Positions 32,472-40,648 of a stretch of 49,652 nucleotides of DNA are shown piece by piece. Under the pieces are notes generated by a model, which made no database searches, was not told the DNA's origin, and saw only the letters and a list, made by a program, of their open reading frames with translations. Both the position numbers and the translations under genes were made by a program. Location: assembly GCA_050946195.1 (NCBI GenBank), contig JBMNUI010000008.1:1-49652 (forward strand), written 5' to 3'. Numbering within the stretch: position 1 is the first letter of the stretch; each line of letters opens with the position of its first letter. Source of the DNA: UMGS1002 sp050946195. GTDB taxonomy: Bacteria > Bacillota > Clostridia > Oscillospirales > CAG-272.

Positions 32472-33377
32472 GTGAACAATATGCTGGCTTCATTTATCAC
32501 AAAGCTCAAAAGAAAGCTGCTGTTACGGCAGTTTTTACTGATGTCTGCCGGGAGCATAGTTTTTGCGGCGGCGATTGTGTTTTTTATGGATCCCAACAAA
32601 CTCATGGCCGGCGGGGTGACCGGCATTGCAATCATAATAAACCACCTTGTCAGCGGGGTCCGGACCGGTACGGTCATGATAGTGCTCAACATCCCGCTTT
32701 TTGCGGCCGGCTTTTGGAAATTCGGTCGGAGCTTTTTGTTTTACACGGTATACGCGACGGTGCTCTCTTCACTCTCTATAAACGTTATGTCGACATGGTT
32801 TGCAGACTACCTGCCGATGACCGACAACCTGCTTTTAGCCTCTCTTATCGGCGGGGCGCTGAGTGCGGTGGGGCTGAGCCTGGTTTTCCATGCCGGTGGC
32901 ACTACCGGCGGGACCGATATCCTAATAAAACTCATACGCCTAAAATACAGGCACCTTAAGACAAGCAGCGTATTTCTTATTATCGACTCGATAATTATCG
33001 CGGCCTCGGCAATAGTGTTCGTCAATATCGAGCTTGCACTCTATTCGGCGGTGCTGCTCGTGGTCAGCAGCCGGGTCCTTGATTTCGTGCTCTACGGCCC
33101 GGACGGCGCAAAGCTTGTTTATATAATCAGCGACAAGCCCGACGACATCGCAAACAGGATTTTGCGCGAGCTTGATGTCGGCGTGACCTTCCTTGAAGGC
33201 GAAGGCGCCTATACCAAGAAAGCCAAAAAAGTGCTGATGTGTGCGGCGCGCAAGCAGGTGTTCCCGAAGATCCGCGCTATCGTCACCGAGGTTGACGAGA
33301 TGGCCTTCATGATTGTCAGCAGCGCGCAGGAGATATTCGGAGAAGGCTTTAAGAATTATAAATCAATGGATTTCTGA
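32472..33377 (+). CDS. YitT-family membrane protein
   Basis: The 301-residue protein has five to six membrane segments with the YitT family motifs MDPNKLMAGGVTGIAIIINHL and HAGGTTGGTDILIKLI, followed by a soluble C-terminal DUF2179 domain (VYIISDKPDDIANRILRELDVGVTFLEGEGAYTKK in several pieces). These proteins are widespread in Firmicutes; transport has been suggested, but the substrate is unknown. GTG at 32472 is favoured by GAGG nine bases upstream, with an ATG nine bases further in as an alternative. It lies between the aminotransferase and trpS. Confidence 0.9.
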   Translation: MNNMLASFITKLKRKLLLRQFLLMSAGSIVFAAAIVFFMDPNKLMAGGVTGIAIIINHLVSGVRTGTVMIVLNIPLFAAGFWKFGRSFLFYTVYATVLSSLSINVMSTWFADYLPMTDNLLLASLIGGALSAVGLSLVFHAGGTTGGTDILIKLIRLKYRHLKTSSVFLIIDSIIIAASAIVFVNIELALYSAVLLVVSSRVLDFVLYGPDGAKLVYIISDKPDDIANRILRELDVGVTFLEGEGAYTKKAKKVLMCAARKQVFPKIRAIVTEVDEMAFMIVSSAQEIFGEGFKNYKSMDF

Positions 33378-33397
33378 TAGAAAGGAAAAATCAAGTC

Positions 33398-34396
33398 ATG
33401 TCAAAAGAAAAACCGGTCTCATTTTCGGGCATACAGCCGAGCGGAAACCTGACGATAGGGAACTATCTCGGGGCGATAAGGAATTTTCCGGCGTATTCCG
33501 AGAACTATAAGTGCTTGTACTGTGTAGTCGACCTGCACGCCCTGACGGTGCGGCAGGTGCAGACCGAGCTGCGCCGCCGCACATATGAAACGCTTGCACT
33601 TTATATCGCCTGCGGGCTTGACCCCGAAAAAAATACCCTTTTTGTCCAGTCGCACGTGCCGGCGCACTCCGAGCTTGCCTGGATTCTCGACTGCTTTACC
33701 ATGTTCGGCGAGCTCTCCCGCATGACCCAGTTCAAGGAGAAGAGCGCCAAACACGCCGACAATATAAATGCCGGGCTCTTTACATATCCGAGCCTGATGG
33801 CGGCGGATATACTGCTCTACCAGACCGATGTCGTGCCGGTGGGCGATGACCAGAAGCAGCATGTCGAACTCTGCCGTGATGTGGCCATAAGGTTCAATCA
33901 CTTATATCCCGACACCTTCACCATCCCCGAGCCGATTATCTCGCAGAGCGGGGCGAGAATCAAGTCGCTGGCCGAGCCGACCAAGAAAATGGATAAATCC
34001 GACCCGAACCCGAATGCTGTCGTGTACCTGCTCGACGACCGAGACACGATAATCCGCAAGTTCAAACGCGCGGTGACCGATTCGGAAACCAGCGTCAGGT
34101 ACGCGCCGGGCAAGGACGGTATCAATAACCTTATGACAATATACTCCTGCTTTACCGGCAAGGACTTTGCCGCAATCGAGGCCGAATTTGCGGGACGCGG
34201 ATACAGCGACTTCAAACAGGTTGTAGGCGAGGTTACCGCCGATTCGCTCGCGCCGGTTCAGGCCGAATTCAAACGCCTGATGGCCGACAAGGCTTATATC
34301 GAAGATATCATGAAAAAAGGCGCGGGCGAAGCCGCCGCCTGCGCCGCAAGGACCCTGACAAAGGTCAAAAAGAAACTGGGATTGGTATTGATATAA
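33398..34396 (+). CDS. trpS: Tryptophan--tRNA ligase
   Basis: TrpRS activates tryptophan and loads tRNA-Trp. The 332-residue protein has the class I motifs: PSGNLTIGNYLGA (HIGH equivalent TIGN), the specificity region MAADILLYQTDVVPVGDDQKQHVEL, and the second motif as KKMDKSDPN near residue 197, where the more usual form is KMSKS; Asp at the Ser position is also known in the family. The C-terminal anticodon-binding helices follow. AAAGGA lies 11 bases upstream. No T-box leader is present because the gene sits 20 bases behind yitT. Confidence 0.96.
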   Translation: MSKEKPVSFSGIQPSGNLTIGNYLGAIRNFPAYSENYKCLYCVVDLHALTVRQVQTELRRRTYETLALYIACGLDPEKNTLFVQSHVPAHSELAWILDCFTMFGELSRMTQFKEKSAKHADNINAGLFTYPSLMAADILLYQTDVVPVGDDQKQHVELCRDVAIRFNHLYPDTFTIPEPIISQSGARIKSLAEPTKKMDKSDPNPNAVVYLLDDRDTIIRKFKRAVTDSETSVRYAPGKDGINNLMTIYSCFTGKDFAAIEAEFAGRGYSDFKQVVGEVTADSLAPVQAEFKRLMADKAYIEDIMKKGAGEAAACAARTLTKVKKKLGLVLI

Positions 34397-34436
34397 AGGT
34401 CGGAGGCGCTGTCCCCGAAACCCCTTCAAGACACAC

Positions 34437-34546
34437 GCGGGGCTCCGCCCCGCACCCCTCTCAAGACCCTTTTTGAAAAAGGGTCTTGAGAATCCCCAAA
34501 AACTTTCAAACCTATTTGCTAGCGCGGGCTCCATATCCCGCGCTTT
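34437..34546 (-). repeat. Composite intergenic repeat, copy C
   Basis: The most complete copy, inverted relative to B. On the plus strand it holds module 3 (GCGGGGC-TCC-GCCCCGC, 34437-34453), a perfect 31-base palindrome with 15-bp arms at 34460-34490 (module 2) and module 1 (AGCGCGGG/CCCGCGCT, 34521-34544). It lies between trpS and the solute-binding protein terminator. Confidence 0.85.
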
Positions 34547-34581
34547 CGTATTATAAATTTGTCTAAATAACTGCCCGCATG

Positions 34582-34621
34582 AAAAAGCGCCGTCCGCGCA
34601 GCCTGATGACGCGGACGACGC
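34582..34621 (-). terminator. Terminator after solute-binding protein gene
   Basis: On the minus strand a 12-bp stem (GCGTCGTCCGCG with CGCGGACGGCGC) is followed by TTTTTC, a few bases after the stop codon. Confidence 0.88.
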
Positions 34622-34633
34622 AAATTTATTCTG

Positions 34634-36082
34634 TCATTTGTTATTGAATGCTTCGACAAGGTTTTGAACTAATTTATCAAATACCTTCGATTGGGCTTTC
34701 GCGAGTACCGTCCAGGATGCGGCGTTTTCATATACTGCTTTTTCCCAGGTCGCCGCAGGAATACCGTTCAGTACCGAATAGAATATGCGGCCGAGGTCAA
34801 AGACCACCGAAGAACGGACGATGTCGAACATCTGAGAGGATATCTCGTCGGGTGAATATTTGTATTTCATCGCCGTCTCGAACAGGGCGGGGGTGACGTT
34901 ACGGTAGCTTTCGGAAGCCATGCATTCCATTACGGCGGCCGAGCGATCGATCGCTTGATTGTCTACAGGGATTGCGTACAAGGTGAAGGGGTTGCCCATT
35001 ACGCAGGCGTAATTCTCCTGATTTTCAGTGCACTTGGGGATTGGTACGATTCCAAACGTAAGATCTTCATAATTCTGAAGTCCTGTTATAGCCTGACGCG
35101 CACGATCCATCCAGAAGAGCGATTTACCCTCGCCGAAATACACATAAGTACTATTCGATGTAATCATTATTCCGTCGTTGCCGTAATAAAGGAAAGAGTT
35201 GACCTTCTGAAGCAGGTCCTGTATCATTTCACTGTAGAAGCTCTCGGATACTTTGAGGGTGTCACCGGTGTTGTCGACTGTTTTAATTCCGGTACCCCAG
35301 AAAATTGCGTCGGTATGCAGCTTCTGCGCGTAGAAGCCGAAACGGTCGTCCTCGTCCTTCTTGCCGTTTGCGTTCAGGTCGCTGTACAGGTTCTGGCACA
35401 TCGAAAACATCTTGTCGATCGTCCACTCGTCATTTTTTACAAGGTCAAATGGCGATTCGAGGTTGAAATCCGACAGGTACTGCTTGTTGAAATATGTAAC
35501 GTACATCATATAGAGCACGTTCGCGGAGATGTCACCCGAAGCAAAATACAGCTTGCCGCAAATTGTTGCCTGATCTATCAGGTTATCAGGCCACCATGGC
35601 ATTGAAAAATCAAGATACTCTGCTTCGTATAGGTTGGCGAGCAGTCCGTGGTAAGCACAGGAGGCGGTGGAAATACTGTAGCCGCCGACCAGATCATAAG
35701 CGTGGTCGTTACTCTGAATGCTGATGCTGAGAGTGTTAGTGAAGTTTTGGATGTTCTGGCCGTTTCCGGGGGTGCCGACAAATTTCAGTGTGACACCGAG
35801 ACGTTCCTCAACCTGCCGGTTGCGTGTGAAAAGAGCGTCGTTAACGATTTCACCGTTCAGGCCATCGGTAAAAAACTCCTCATGCTCGCGGTCGGACCAG
35901 TAGAGAGTGGTAAAGTCCTCGCCGCCGAAGTTGAGGTCAGCCGGGAGGTTATCCTTCAGGTATCCGTTTGCATCGACATTTTCGGTTCCGGCAGAGTTTG
36001 AATCCTCAGTGCCGCCACCGTTAGTAGTTTCCTCGTCGGCGTCAGTAGTGTTTGAGCAAGCGCAGAAAAGCATTATTGACAT
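34634..36082 (-). CDS. Extracellular solute-binding lipoprotein, start codon apparently lost
   Basis: The 482-residue product is a family 1 (sugar-type) ABC solute-binding protein: after the lipobox FCAC come an acidic linker and the two-lobe fold with NLNFGGEDFTTLYW, VIYNGGYS-like hinge regions and WSIDKMF. No permease or ATPase gene lies nearby. The promoter (36163-36192) and a GGAGG site (36139-36143) are good, but the in-frame sequence between them reaches a TAA at 36128-36130 and contains no ATG, GTG or TTG before the internal ATG at 36082, although it encodes a perfect signal peptide (RSSVRIISSLLAIMSIMLFC). The ATG at 36082 cuts that signal to seven residues. A two-base loss at an original ATGAAAATC would explain this. 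Confidence 0.8.
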   Translation of the reverse strand: MSIMLFCACSNTTDADEETTNGGGTEDSNSAGTENVDANGYLKDNLPADLNFGGEDFTTLYWSDREHEEFFTDGLNGEIVNDALFTRNRQVEERLGVTLKFVGTPGNGQNIQNFTNTLSISIQSNDHAYDLVGGYSISTASCAYHGLLANLYEAEYLDFSMPWWPDNLIDQATICGKLYFASGDISANVLYMMYVTYFNKQYLSDFNLESPFDLVKNDEWTIDKMFSMCQNLYSDLNANGKKDEDDRFGFYAQKLHTDAIFWGTGIKTVDNTGDTLKVSESFYSEMIQDLLQKVNSFLYYGNDGIMITSNSTYVYFGEGKSLFWMDRARQAITGLQNYEDLTFGIVPIPKCTENQENYACVMGNPFTLYAIPVDNQAIDRSAAVMECMASESYRNVTPALFETAMKYKYSPDEISSQMFDIVRSSVVFDLGRIFYSVLNGIPAATWEKAVYENAASWTVLAKAQSKVFDKLVQNLVEAFNNK

Positions 36083-36162
36083 AATAGCAAGAAGAGAGGA
36101 GATGATACGTACTGAGGATCTTATGATTTATTTTTATGCCTCCATTCTGTATTACTCTTGCT

Positions 36163-36192
36163 ATTATAATTTAGCTAAAGACTCTTTGTCAA
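36163..36192 (-). promoter_or_regulatory. Promoter of solute-binding protein gene
   Basis: TTGACA-N18-TATAAT on the minus strand, 36 bases upstream of the site where the lipoprotein's start codon is expected. Confidence 0.85.
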
Positions 36193-36320
36193 TAGTTGGG
36201 ACAACAAAATTCTGCTAATGAAGTGAGTAATATCAATATCTGAATGTTTTCTGGTAGATATACTCTCATTTTTCCTTTGAACAAATACTTTCGGGTTACC
36301 CCATATTTTTTATAGATTAT

Positions 36321-36349
36321 AAAAAAACAGGGCTTGAAAATTAGCCCTG
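36321..36349 (-). terminator. Terminator after serA
   Basis: On the minus strand CAGGGCT pairs with AGCCCTG and is followed by TTTTTTTATAATC. A second GC-rich hairpin (TCGGGAG with CTCCCGA) lies between it and the serA stop. Confidence 0.92.
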
Positions 36350-36390
36350 AAAGATTCGGGAGCCTCCCGAGGGAAGCTCCCGATTGTCTT

Positions 36391-37551
36391 TTATATAACC
36401 CTTATCCTTGTTACCTGAGGTATTGCCTTAATCTTTTCAATCACGCTCTCGGGTACTTTGCCGCTCACGTCGACCATGGTGTAGGCATTGTCGCCCTTTG
36501 ACTTGTTTATCATGTTCTCGATGTTGATGTGATGCTCGGACAGGGCGGTCGTGATCTGCGAGATGAGCGTCGGGACATTTGTATGGAATACACAGATCCG
36601 GGTTTCACCGCTATGAGGCATGCTGACATTCGGGAAATTTACGCTGTTTGTGATATTCCCGAAGCGGAGGTAATCGTCAAGCTCAGCGGCAGCCATGACG
36701 GCGCAGTTGTCCTCGGATTCCTCTGTCGATGCGCCGAGATGCGGAATGGCAATCACTCCGTCGGCTCCGACCAGCTCGTCTGTCGGGAAGTCGGTGACAT
36801 ACGTGGCCACCTTGCCGGCTGCCAGCGCTTCAATAATATCCTTGTCGTTTACAAGGTCGGCGCGGGCGAGGTTGATTATGCGCACGCCGTCCTTCATTTC
36901 GGCAATAGTCGTTGCGTTTATCATGTTCTTGGTCTCAGCGGTTGCCGGGACGTGAAGCGTGATGTAGTCGGCTTCCTTGTAAATCTCCTCATATGACTTC
37001 GCCTTTTTGACGTTTCTCGACAGGCTCCAGGCGCCATCAACCGTCAGGTAGGGGTCATAGCCGATTACATTCATGCCGAGATGGATGGCGGTATTTGCCA
37101 CCATGCCGCCGATAGCTCCGAGGCCGATAACACCGAGGGTCTTTTCGTTGACTTCGCAGCCGGCAAATTTAGACTTGCCGGCCTCAACCGCCTTGGCGAC
37201 CCCCGTGGTGCCCTTGAGGGTCTTCACCCACTCAATGCCGTCGACAATCTTGCGGGAGGCCAGCATCAGGGCGCAGATGGTCAGTTCCTTGACGCCGTTG
37301 GCGTTGGCGCCCGGTGTGTTGAAGACAACGATACCCTCTTTTGTGCAGCGGTCGACAGGGATGTTATTGACACCTGCGCCGCAGCGTGCGATTGCCAGAA
37401 GGTTCTTGCCGAAGACCATGTCATGCATGACCGCCGAGCGGACCATGATGGCGTCGGGATCTTCTATATCGGTGCCGACATTGTAGAGCGCAGGGTCAAG
37501 CGCGTCAATGCCGACCTTGGAAATTTTGTTGAGCAGCTTTATGTTTCTCAT
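36391..37551 (-). CDS. serA: D-3-phosphoglycerate dehydrogenase
   Basis: This enzyme oxidises 3-phosphoglycerate to 3-phosphohydroxypyruvate, the first step of serine synthesis. The 386-residue protein has the substrate domain (ARCGAGVNNIPVD), the NAD-binding GVIGLGAIGG motif, INLARADLVND with the catalytic Arg, IPHLGASTEES with the catalytic His, and a C-terminal ACT domain (TRICVFHTNVPTLISQITTALSEHHINIENM). The ACT domain may sense serine. The start at 37551 has AAGGAG seven bases upstream. It is 11 bases after serC, giving a serC-serA operon; no serB is present. Confidence 0.95.
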   Translation of the reverse strand: MRNIKLLNKISKVGIDALDPALYNVGTDIEDPDAIMVRSAVMHDMVFGKNLLAIARCGAGVNNIPVDRCTKEGIVVFNTPGANANGVKELTICALMLASRKIVDGIEWVKTLKGTTGVAKAVEAGKSKFAGCEVNEKTLGVIGLGAIGGMVANTAIHLGMNVIGYDPYLTVDGAWSLSRNVKKAKSYEEIYKEADYITLHVPATAETKNMINATTIAEMKDGVRIINLARADLVNDKDIIEALAAGKVATYVTDFPTDELVGADGVIAIPHLGASTEESEDNCAVMAAAELDDYLRFGNITNSVNFPNVSMPHSGETRICVFHTNVPTLISQITTALSEHHINIENMINKSKGDNAYTMVDVSGKVPESVIEKIKAIPQVTRIRVI

Positions 37552-37562
37552 GTCATGTCTCC

Positions 37563-38648
37563 TTATTTGGGGTTCTTCTTGGCGAAATCATCCATGAATT
37601 CAACCAGCTTCTCAACGCCTTCACGCGGCATTGCGTTGTATATCGACGCCCTCATGCCGCCGACCGAGCGGTGGCCCTTGAGGTTCTTCAGCCCGGCCTC
37701 TGCGGCCTCTTTGGCAAACTTTTTGTCGAGGTCGGGATTGCCGGTGACAAAGGTCACGTTCATCATCGAGCGCGACTCGGGCTTGACCGGGGCGATGTAG
37801 TAATTTTGATTGTCGAGATAATCGTAGAGGATTTTTGCTTTTTCCTCGTTGAGTTTCTTCATGACCTCAAGCCCGCCGAGCGAGAGCAGATACTCGTAGA
37901 CCAGCTTGGCCATATAGATGCCGTAGCAGGGCGGCGTGTTGTACATTGAGCCGTTATCTGCCATGACCTTCCAGTCAAGCATGGTCGGGGTGTAGGGCAG
38001 GGCATTGCCCAGCAGGTCCTCGCGGACAATCACGACCGTGAGTCCTGCGGGTGCCATGTTCTTCTGAGCGCCAGCATAAATTACACCAAACTTAGAGACG
38101 TCAAAGGGCTCTGAAAGGATGCAGGACGACATATCCGCTGCCAGCGGGATGTCGCCGGTGTCGGGAATATAATTGAACTTGGTTCCGTAAATGGTATTGT
38201 TGAAGCATATATGGACATACGAAGCATCGGGGCAAAAAGCGCTTCTGTCGACCTTCGGAACATAGGTGAAGTTGTCGGCCTTGCTGCTGGCGGCAACTGC
38301 AATATCGCCGTATTTCAGCGCTTCCTGATAGGCCTTATTTGAGAACTGACCTGATATAATGTAATCGGCCTTGCCGGTGCGTCCTATCAAGTTGAGCGGG
38401 ACCGCTGCAAACTGTGTTGAGGCGCCGCCCTGAAGGAAGAGGACCTTGTAGTTGTCCGGCACGTTCATGAGCTGGCGGAGCAGCTTCTCGGCCTCAACAA
38501 TGATGGCCTCGTATTCGGGCGAGCGGTGCGACATTTCCATGACCGACATGCCGGTATTGCCGTAGCATACCAGTTCGGCTGCCGCCTTTTCAAGTACCGG
38601 CAGCGGAAGCATCGAAGGGCCCGCTGAAAAATTATAGACTCTGTTCAT
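37563..38648 (-). CDS. serC: Phosphoserine aminotransferase
   Basis: This enzyme converts 3-phosphohydroxypyruvate and glutamate to phosphoserine and 2-oxoglutarate, the second step of serine synthesis. The 361-residue protein has the PSAT N-terminus RVYNFSAGPSMLPLPVLEKAA, SHRSPEYEAII, the PLP Lys in GVIYAGAQKNMAPAGLT and the C-terminal GHRSVGGMRASIYNAMP phosphate site. ATG at 38648 has GGGGGT six bases upstream. It is the first gene of the serC-serA operon, with a 17-bp palindrome at its transcription start. Confidence 0.95.
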   Translation of the reverse strand: MNRVYNFSAGPSMLPLPVLEKAAAELVCYGNTGMSVMEMSHRSPEYEAIIVEAEKLLRQLMNVPDNYKVLFLQGGASTQFAAVPLNLIGRTGKADYIISGQFSNKAYQEALKYGDIAVAASSKADNFTYVPKVDRSAFCPDASYVHICFNNTIYGTKFNYIPDTGDIPLAADMSSCILSEPFDVSKFGVIYAGAQKNMAPAGLTVVIVREDLLGNALPYTPTMLDWKVMADNGSMYNTPPCYGIYMAKLVYEYLLSLGGLEVMKKLNEEKAKILYDYLDNQNYYIAPVKPESRSMMNVTFVTGNPDLDKKFAKEAAEAGLKNLKGHRSVGGMRASIYNAMPREGVEKLVEFMDDFAKKNPK

Positions 38649-38680
38649 AGTAAACCCCCACACAATAGATTGTCAAAATT

Positions 38681-38697
38681 TTAACACAGTGTGTTAA
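38681..38697. promoter_or_regulatory. 17-bp palindromic operator of serC-serA
   Basis: TTAACACAGTGTGTTAA is a perfect palindrome (8+1+8). It begins about ten bases downstream of the -10 box, so a bound protein would block initiation or early elongation. It differs from the clostridial Rex and BirA boxes; the regulator is unknown. Confidence 0.72.
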
Positions 38698-38706
38698 TTG
38701 CTTTTA

Positions 38707-38735
38707 ATTATATACTCTTTGAATCTGCTCGTCAA
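38707..38735 (-). promoter_or_regulatory. Promoter of serC-serA
   Basis: TTGACG-N17-TATAAT on the minus strand, 59 bases upstream of serC. A second TTGACA at 38671-38676 has no matching -10 before the start codon. Confidence 0.85.
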
Positions 38736-39012
38736 TGGACTTTTTAAAATTTTCCCGAAAAACCAGTGATTTTCTGCTAATCAAACATCTTTGGCACTGT
38801 TTTTTATATTATAAATTATGCAATTTTTCGGTGAACCGACTGTGCCGGCATGCAAAAACAATGAATATTCTACATATTTCGGGGCTGCAAAAGCATATTC
38901 GCGGCAGTTTTGCTCATTTTGGTTTTACCTATGACCAAAAACAGCCGCTCATGCCGCGTCGGGATTACAAAAGGCTCGGAAGGATTCCTTTCGGATGGTT
39001 CCGGGCCAAGGC
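38736..39012. other. Intergenic region without a supported gene
   Basis: This stretch between serC's promoter and the end of the DUF1667 gene is AT-rich near 38740-38840 and more balanced later. A plus-strand frame runs through it into the antisense of the DUF1667 and oxidoreductase genes, but it has no ribosome site or family resemblance. No clear terminator for the glp-like operon was found. Confidence 0.5.
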
Positions 39013-39363
39013 TCAAGCATTGGCCGACGCTATGATATTAGAGCCGGTGCCGAGTATATTCGGTATTATCACGTCGCCGATTTTGGCGTCTTTCGGCGCC
39101 TCGGCGCGGTTTATGACCTTCATGCATTCAAACATGAGCTCGCGCGGTATCGGCTTGTCGGTTCTGACCGGAAGCAGGCCGCCATTGATTCTGACCGTGG
39201 TGGTCAGCGTGCGTTTGGGCGCGATGCACTCTGCCCGCGCGTACTCTTCGCCGCGCCGGCAGGCATGGCCGGTCATGCTAAGCACTTCTTTGGTAGCCTC
39301 GTCATATTCGACGCTGATTTCACAGCCCTTCGGGCAGACAATGCAAATTAGTTTTTTGTTCAT
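39013..39363 (-). CDS. DUF1667 family protein
   Basis: A 116-residue member of DUF1667, small Cys-rich proteins that almost always follow GlpA/GlpB-like oxidoreductases. It has LICIVCPKGCEISV (CxxCxxxC) and, later, HACRRGEEYARAEC, a set of Cys residues suited to an iron-sulfur cluster or zinc. Remaining strands (TTTVRINGG, LLPVRTDKPIPRELM) are conserved in the family. The ATG at 39363 has GGGGTGAT upstream; longer starts would be out of the usual range. A role in electron transfer for the dehydrogenase pair is inference from context. Confidence 0.9.
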   Translation of the reverse strand: MNKKLICIVCPKGCEISVEYDEATKEVLSMTGHACRRGEEYARAECIAPKRTLTTTVRINGGLLPVRTDKPIPRELMFECMKVINRAEAPKDAKIGDVIIPNILGTGSNIIASANA

Positions 39364-39382
39364 ATCATCACCCCTGTCAGGA

Positions 39383-40648
39383 CTACTTGTCCTCCTCAAT
39401 CCCAATTCTTATTGTATCTCCGACAATGCTCTCAATAAGCGCAGCGGGGAGGGTTATGGTCTCCATCTCACCGGGAGCCAGCTTGATTTTCTTGCGCCCG
39501 AGCAGCTTGCGCTCGCCCTCATATATTCCGACAGTGGCGTTTTTGAAGATATTGCTCACCCTGTAATAAAGGGTCATGTCTTTTCCGCAGGTAACATATT
39601 GCGGGACGGTATACCTCACCCGCCCGTCGGTCAGAATACGGATGCGCCGATGCTGCTTCAGATTCCCCGTGAGATAATCCACCGCCGCACGCCCGGCAAT
39701 CGCGCCCTCGTCGGCGGCAAAGTCAGCCAGGTCATGGACATGCAGTACATTCCCGCAGGCAAAAATGCCCTCGGTCGAGGTCTGGCGGAACTCGTCGACC
39801 TCAGCGCCGCCGGTCATGCGGTCAAGTACAACCTCGGCCGATTTTGACAGCTCGTTCTCGGGGATAAGCCCGACCGAGAGGAGCAGCGTATCGCACTGGA
39901 TAAACTTCTTGGTCGACTCAATCGGCCTCCTTTGAGCATCCACCTCGGCAATAGTGACGCCGGTCAGGCGCTCACGCCCGTGAAGCTTCACCACCGTGTG
40001 GCTGAGCAGCAGCGGAATGTTGAAATCATTGAGGCACTGCTCGATATTCCGGGCAAGTCCGTTTGAGTAGGGCATAATCTCGCAGACCGCCTTGACTACC
40101 GCGCCCTCAAGCGTCATCCGGCGTGCCATGATAAGGCCGATGTCGCCCGAGCCGAGTATCACCACTTCCTTACCCGGCATATATCCTTCCATGTTTACAT
40201 ATTTCTGAGCAGTGCCGGCCGTGAACACTCCTGCCGGCCTTGTGCCCGGGATGTTGAGCGCACCCTTTGAGCGCTCGCGGCAGCCCATGGCAAGTATTAC
40301 GGCGCCGGCTTCTATGGTGAAAACGCCTTCCTGCTCATTAATCGCGGTCACCACCCGGTTCGGCGTGATGTCGAGCACCATGGTGTTGAGTTTCATTTCA
40401 ATTCCGCGCTCCCTGACCTGCTTTTCAAACCTGTAGGCAAACTCGGGGCCGGTGAGCTCCTCCTTGAAGGTGTGCAGTCCGAAGCCGTTGTGAATGCACT
40501 GGCGGAGAATTCCCCCCGGCGCGTTGTCGCGCTCAATAATCAGAATATCGCGTATGCCGTGGTCATATGCCGCTACGGCGGCGCTCATGCCTGCCGGGCC
40601 GGCACCGATGATTACCAGGGCCCGCTTGGTTGCGGTTATATCAGACAT
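39383..40648 (-). CDS. NAD(P)/FAD-dependent oxidoreductase, GlpB-like partner
   Basis: The 421-residue flavoprotein has an N-terminal FAD motif (LVIIGAGPAGMSAAVAAYDHG), a second nucleotide fold (VVILGSGDIGLIMARRM) for NAD(P), and FACGNVLHVHDLADFAADEGAIAGRAAVDYL near the end, typical of the pyridine nucleotide-disulfide oxidoreductase superfamily. It lacks the redox CxxxxC of disulfide reductases. The gene follows the GlpA-like gene with a TAATG overlap and precedes DUF1667, the usual three-gene arrangement in which electrons from a polyol phosphate pass through these subunits. Confidence 0.9.
   Translation of the reverse strand: MSDITATKRALVIIGAGPAGMSAAVAAYDHGIRDILIIERDNAPGGILRQCIHNGFGLHTFKEELTGPEFAYRFEKQVRERGIEMKLNTMVLDITPNRVVTAINEQEGVFTIEAGAVILAMGCRERSKGALNIPGTRPAGVFTAGTAQKYVNMEGYMPGKEVVILGSGDIGLIMARRMTLEGAVVKAVCEIMPYSNGLARNIEQCLNDFNIPLLLSHTVVKLHGRERLTGVTIAEVDAQRRPIESTKKFIQCDTLLLSVGLIPENELSKSAEVVLDRMTGGAEVDEFRQTSTEGIFACGNVLHVHDLADFAADEGAIAGRAAVDYLTGNLKQHRRIRILTDGRVRYTVPQYVTCGKDMTLYYRVSNIFKNATVGIYEGERKLLGRKKIKLAPGEMETITLPAALIESIVGDTIRIGIEEDK

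Noticed and set aside
33378..33397. T-box leader for trpS
   Set aside because: Only 20 bases separate trpS from yitT and no T-box or specifier stem is present.
38735..39847. A 370-codon plus-strand open frame antisense to the DUF1667 and oxidoreductase genes
   Set aside because: No ribosome site or family resemblance; the minus-strand genes are clear family members, and long antisense frames are expected in this GC-rich, RNY-codon DNA.
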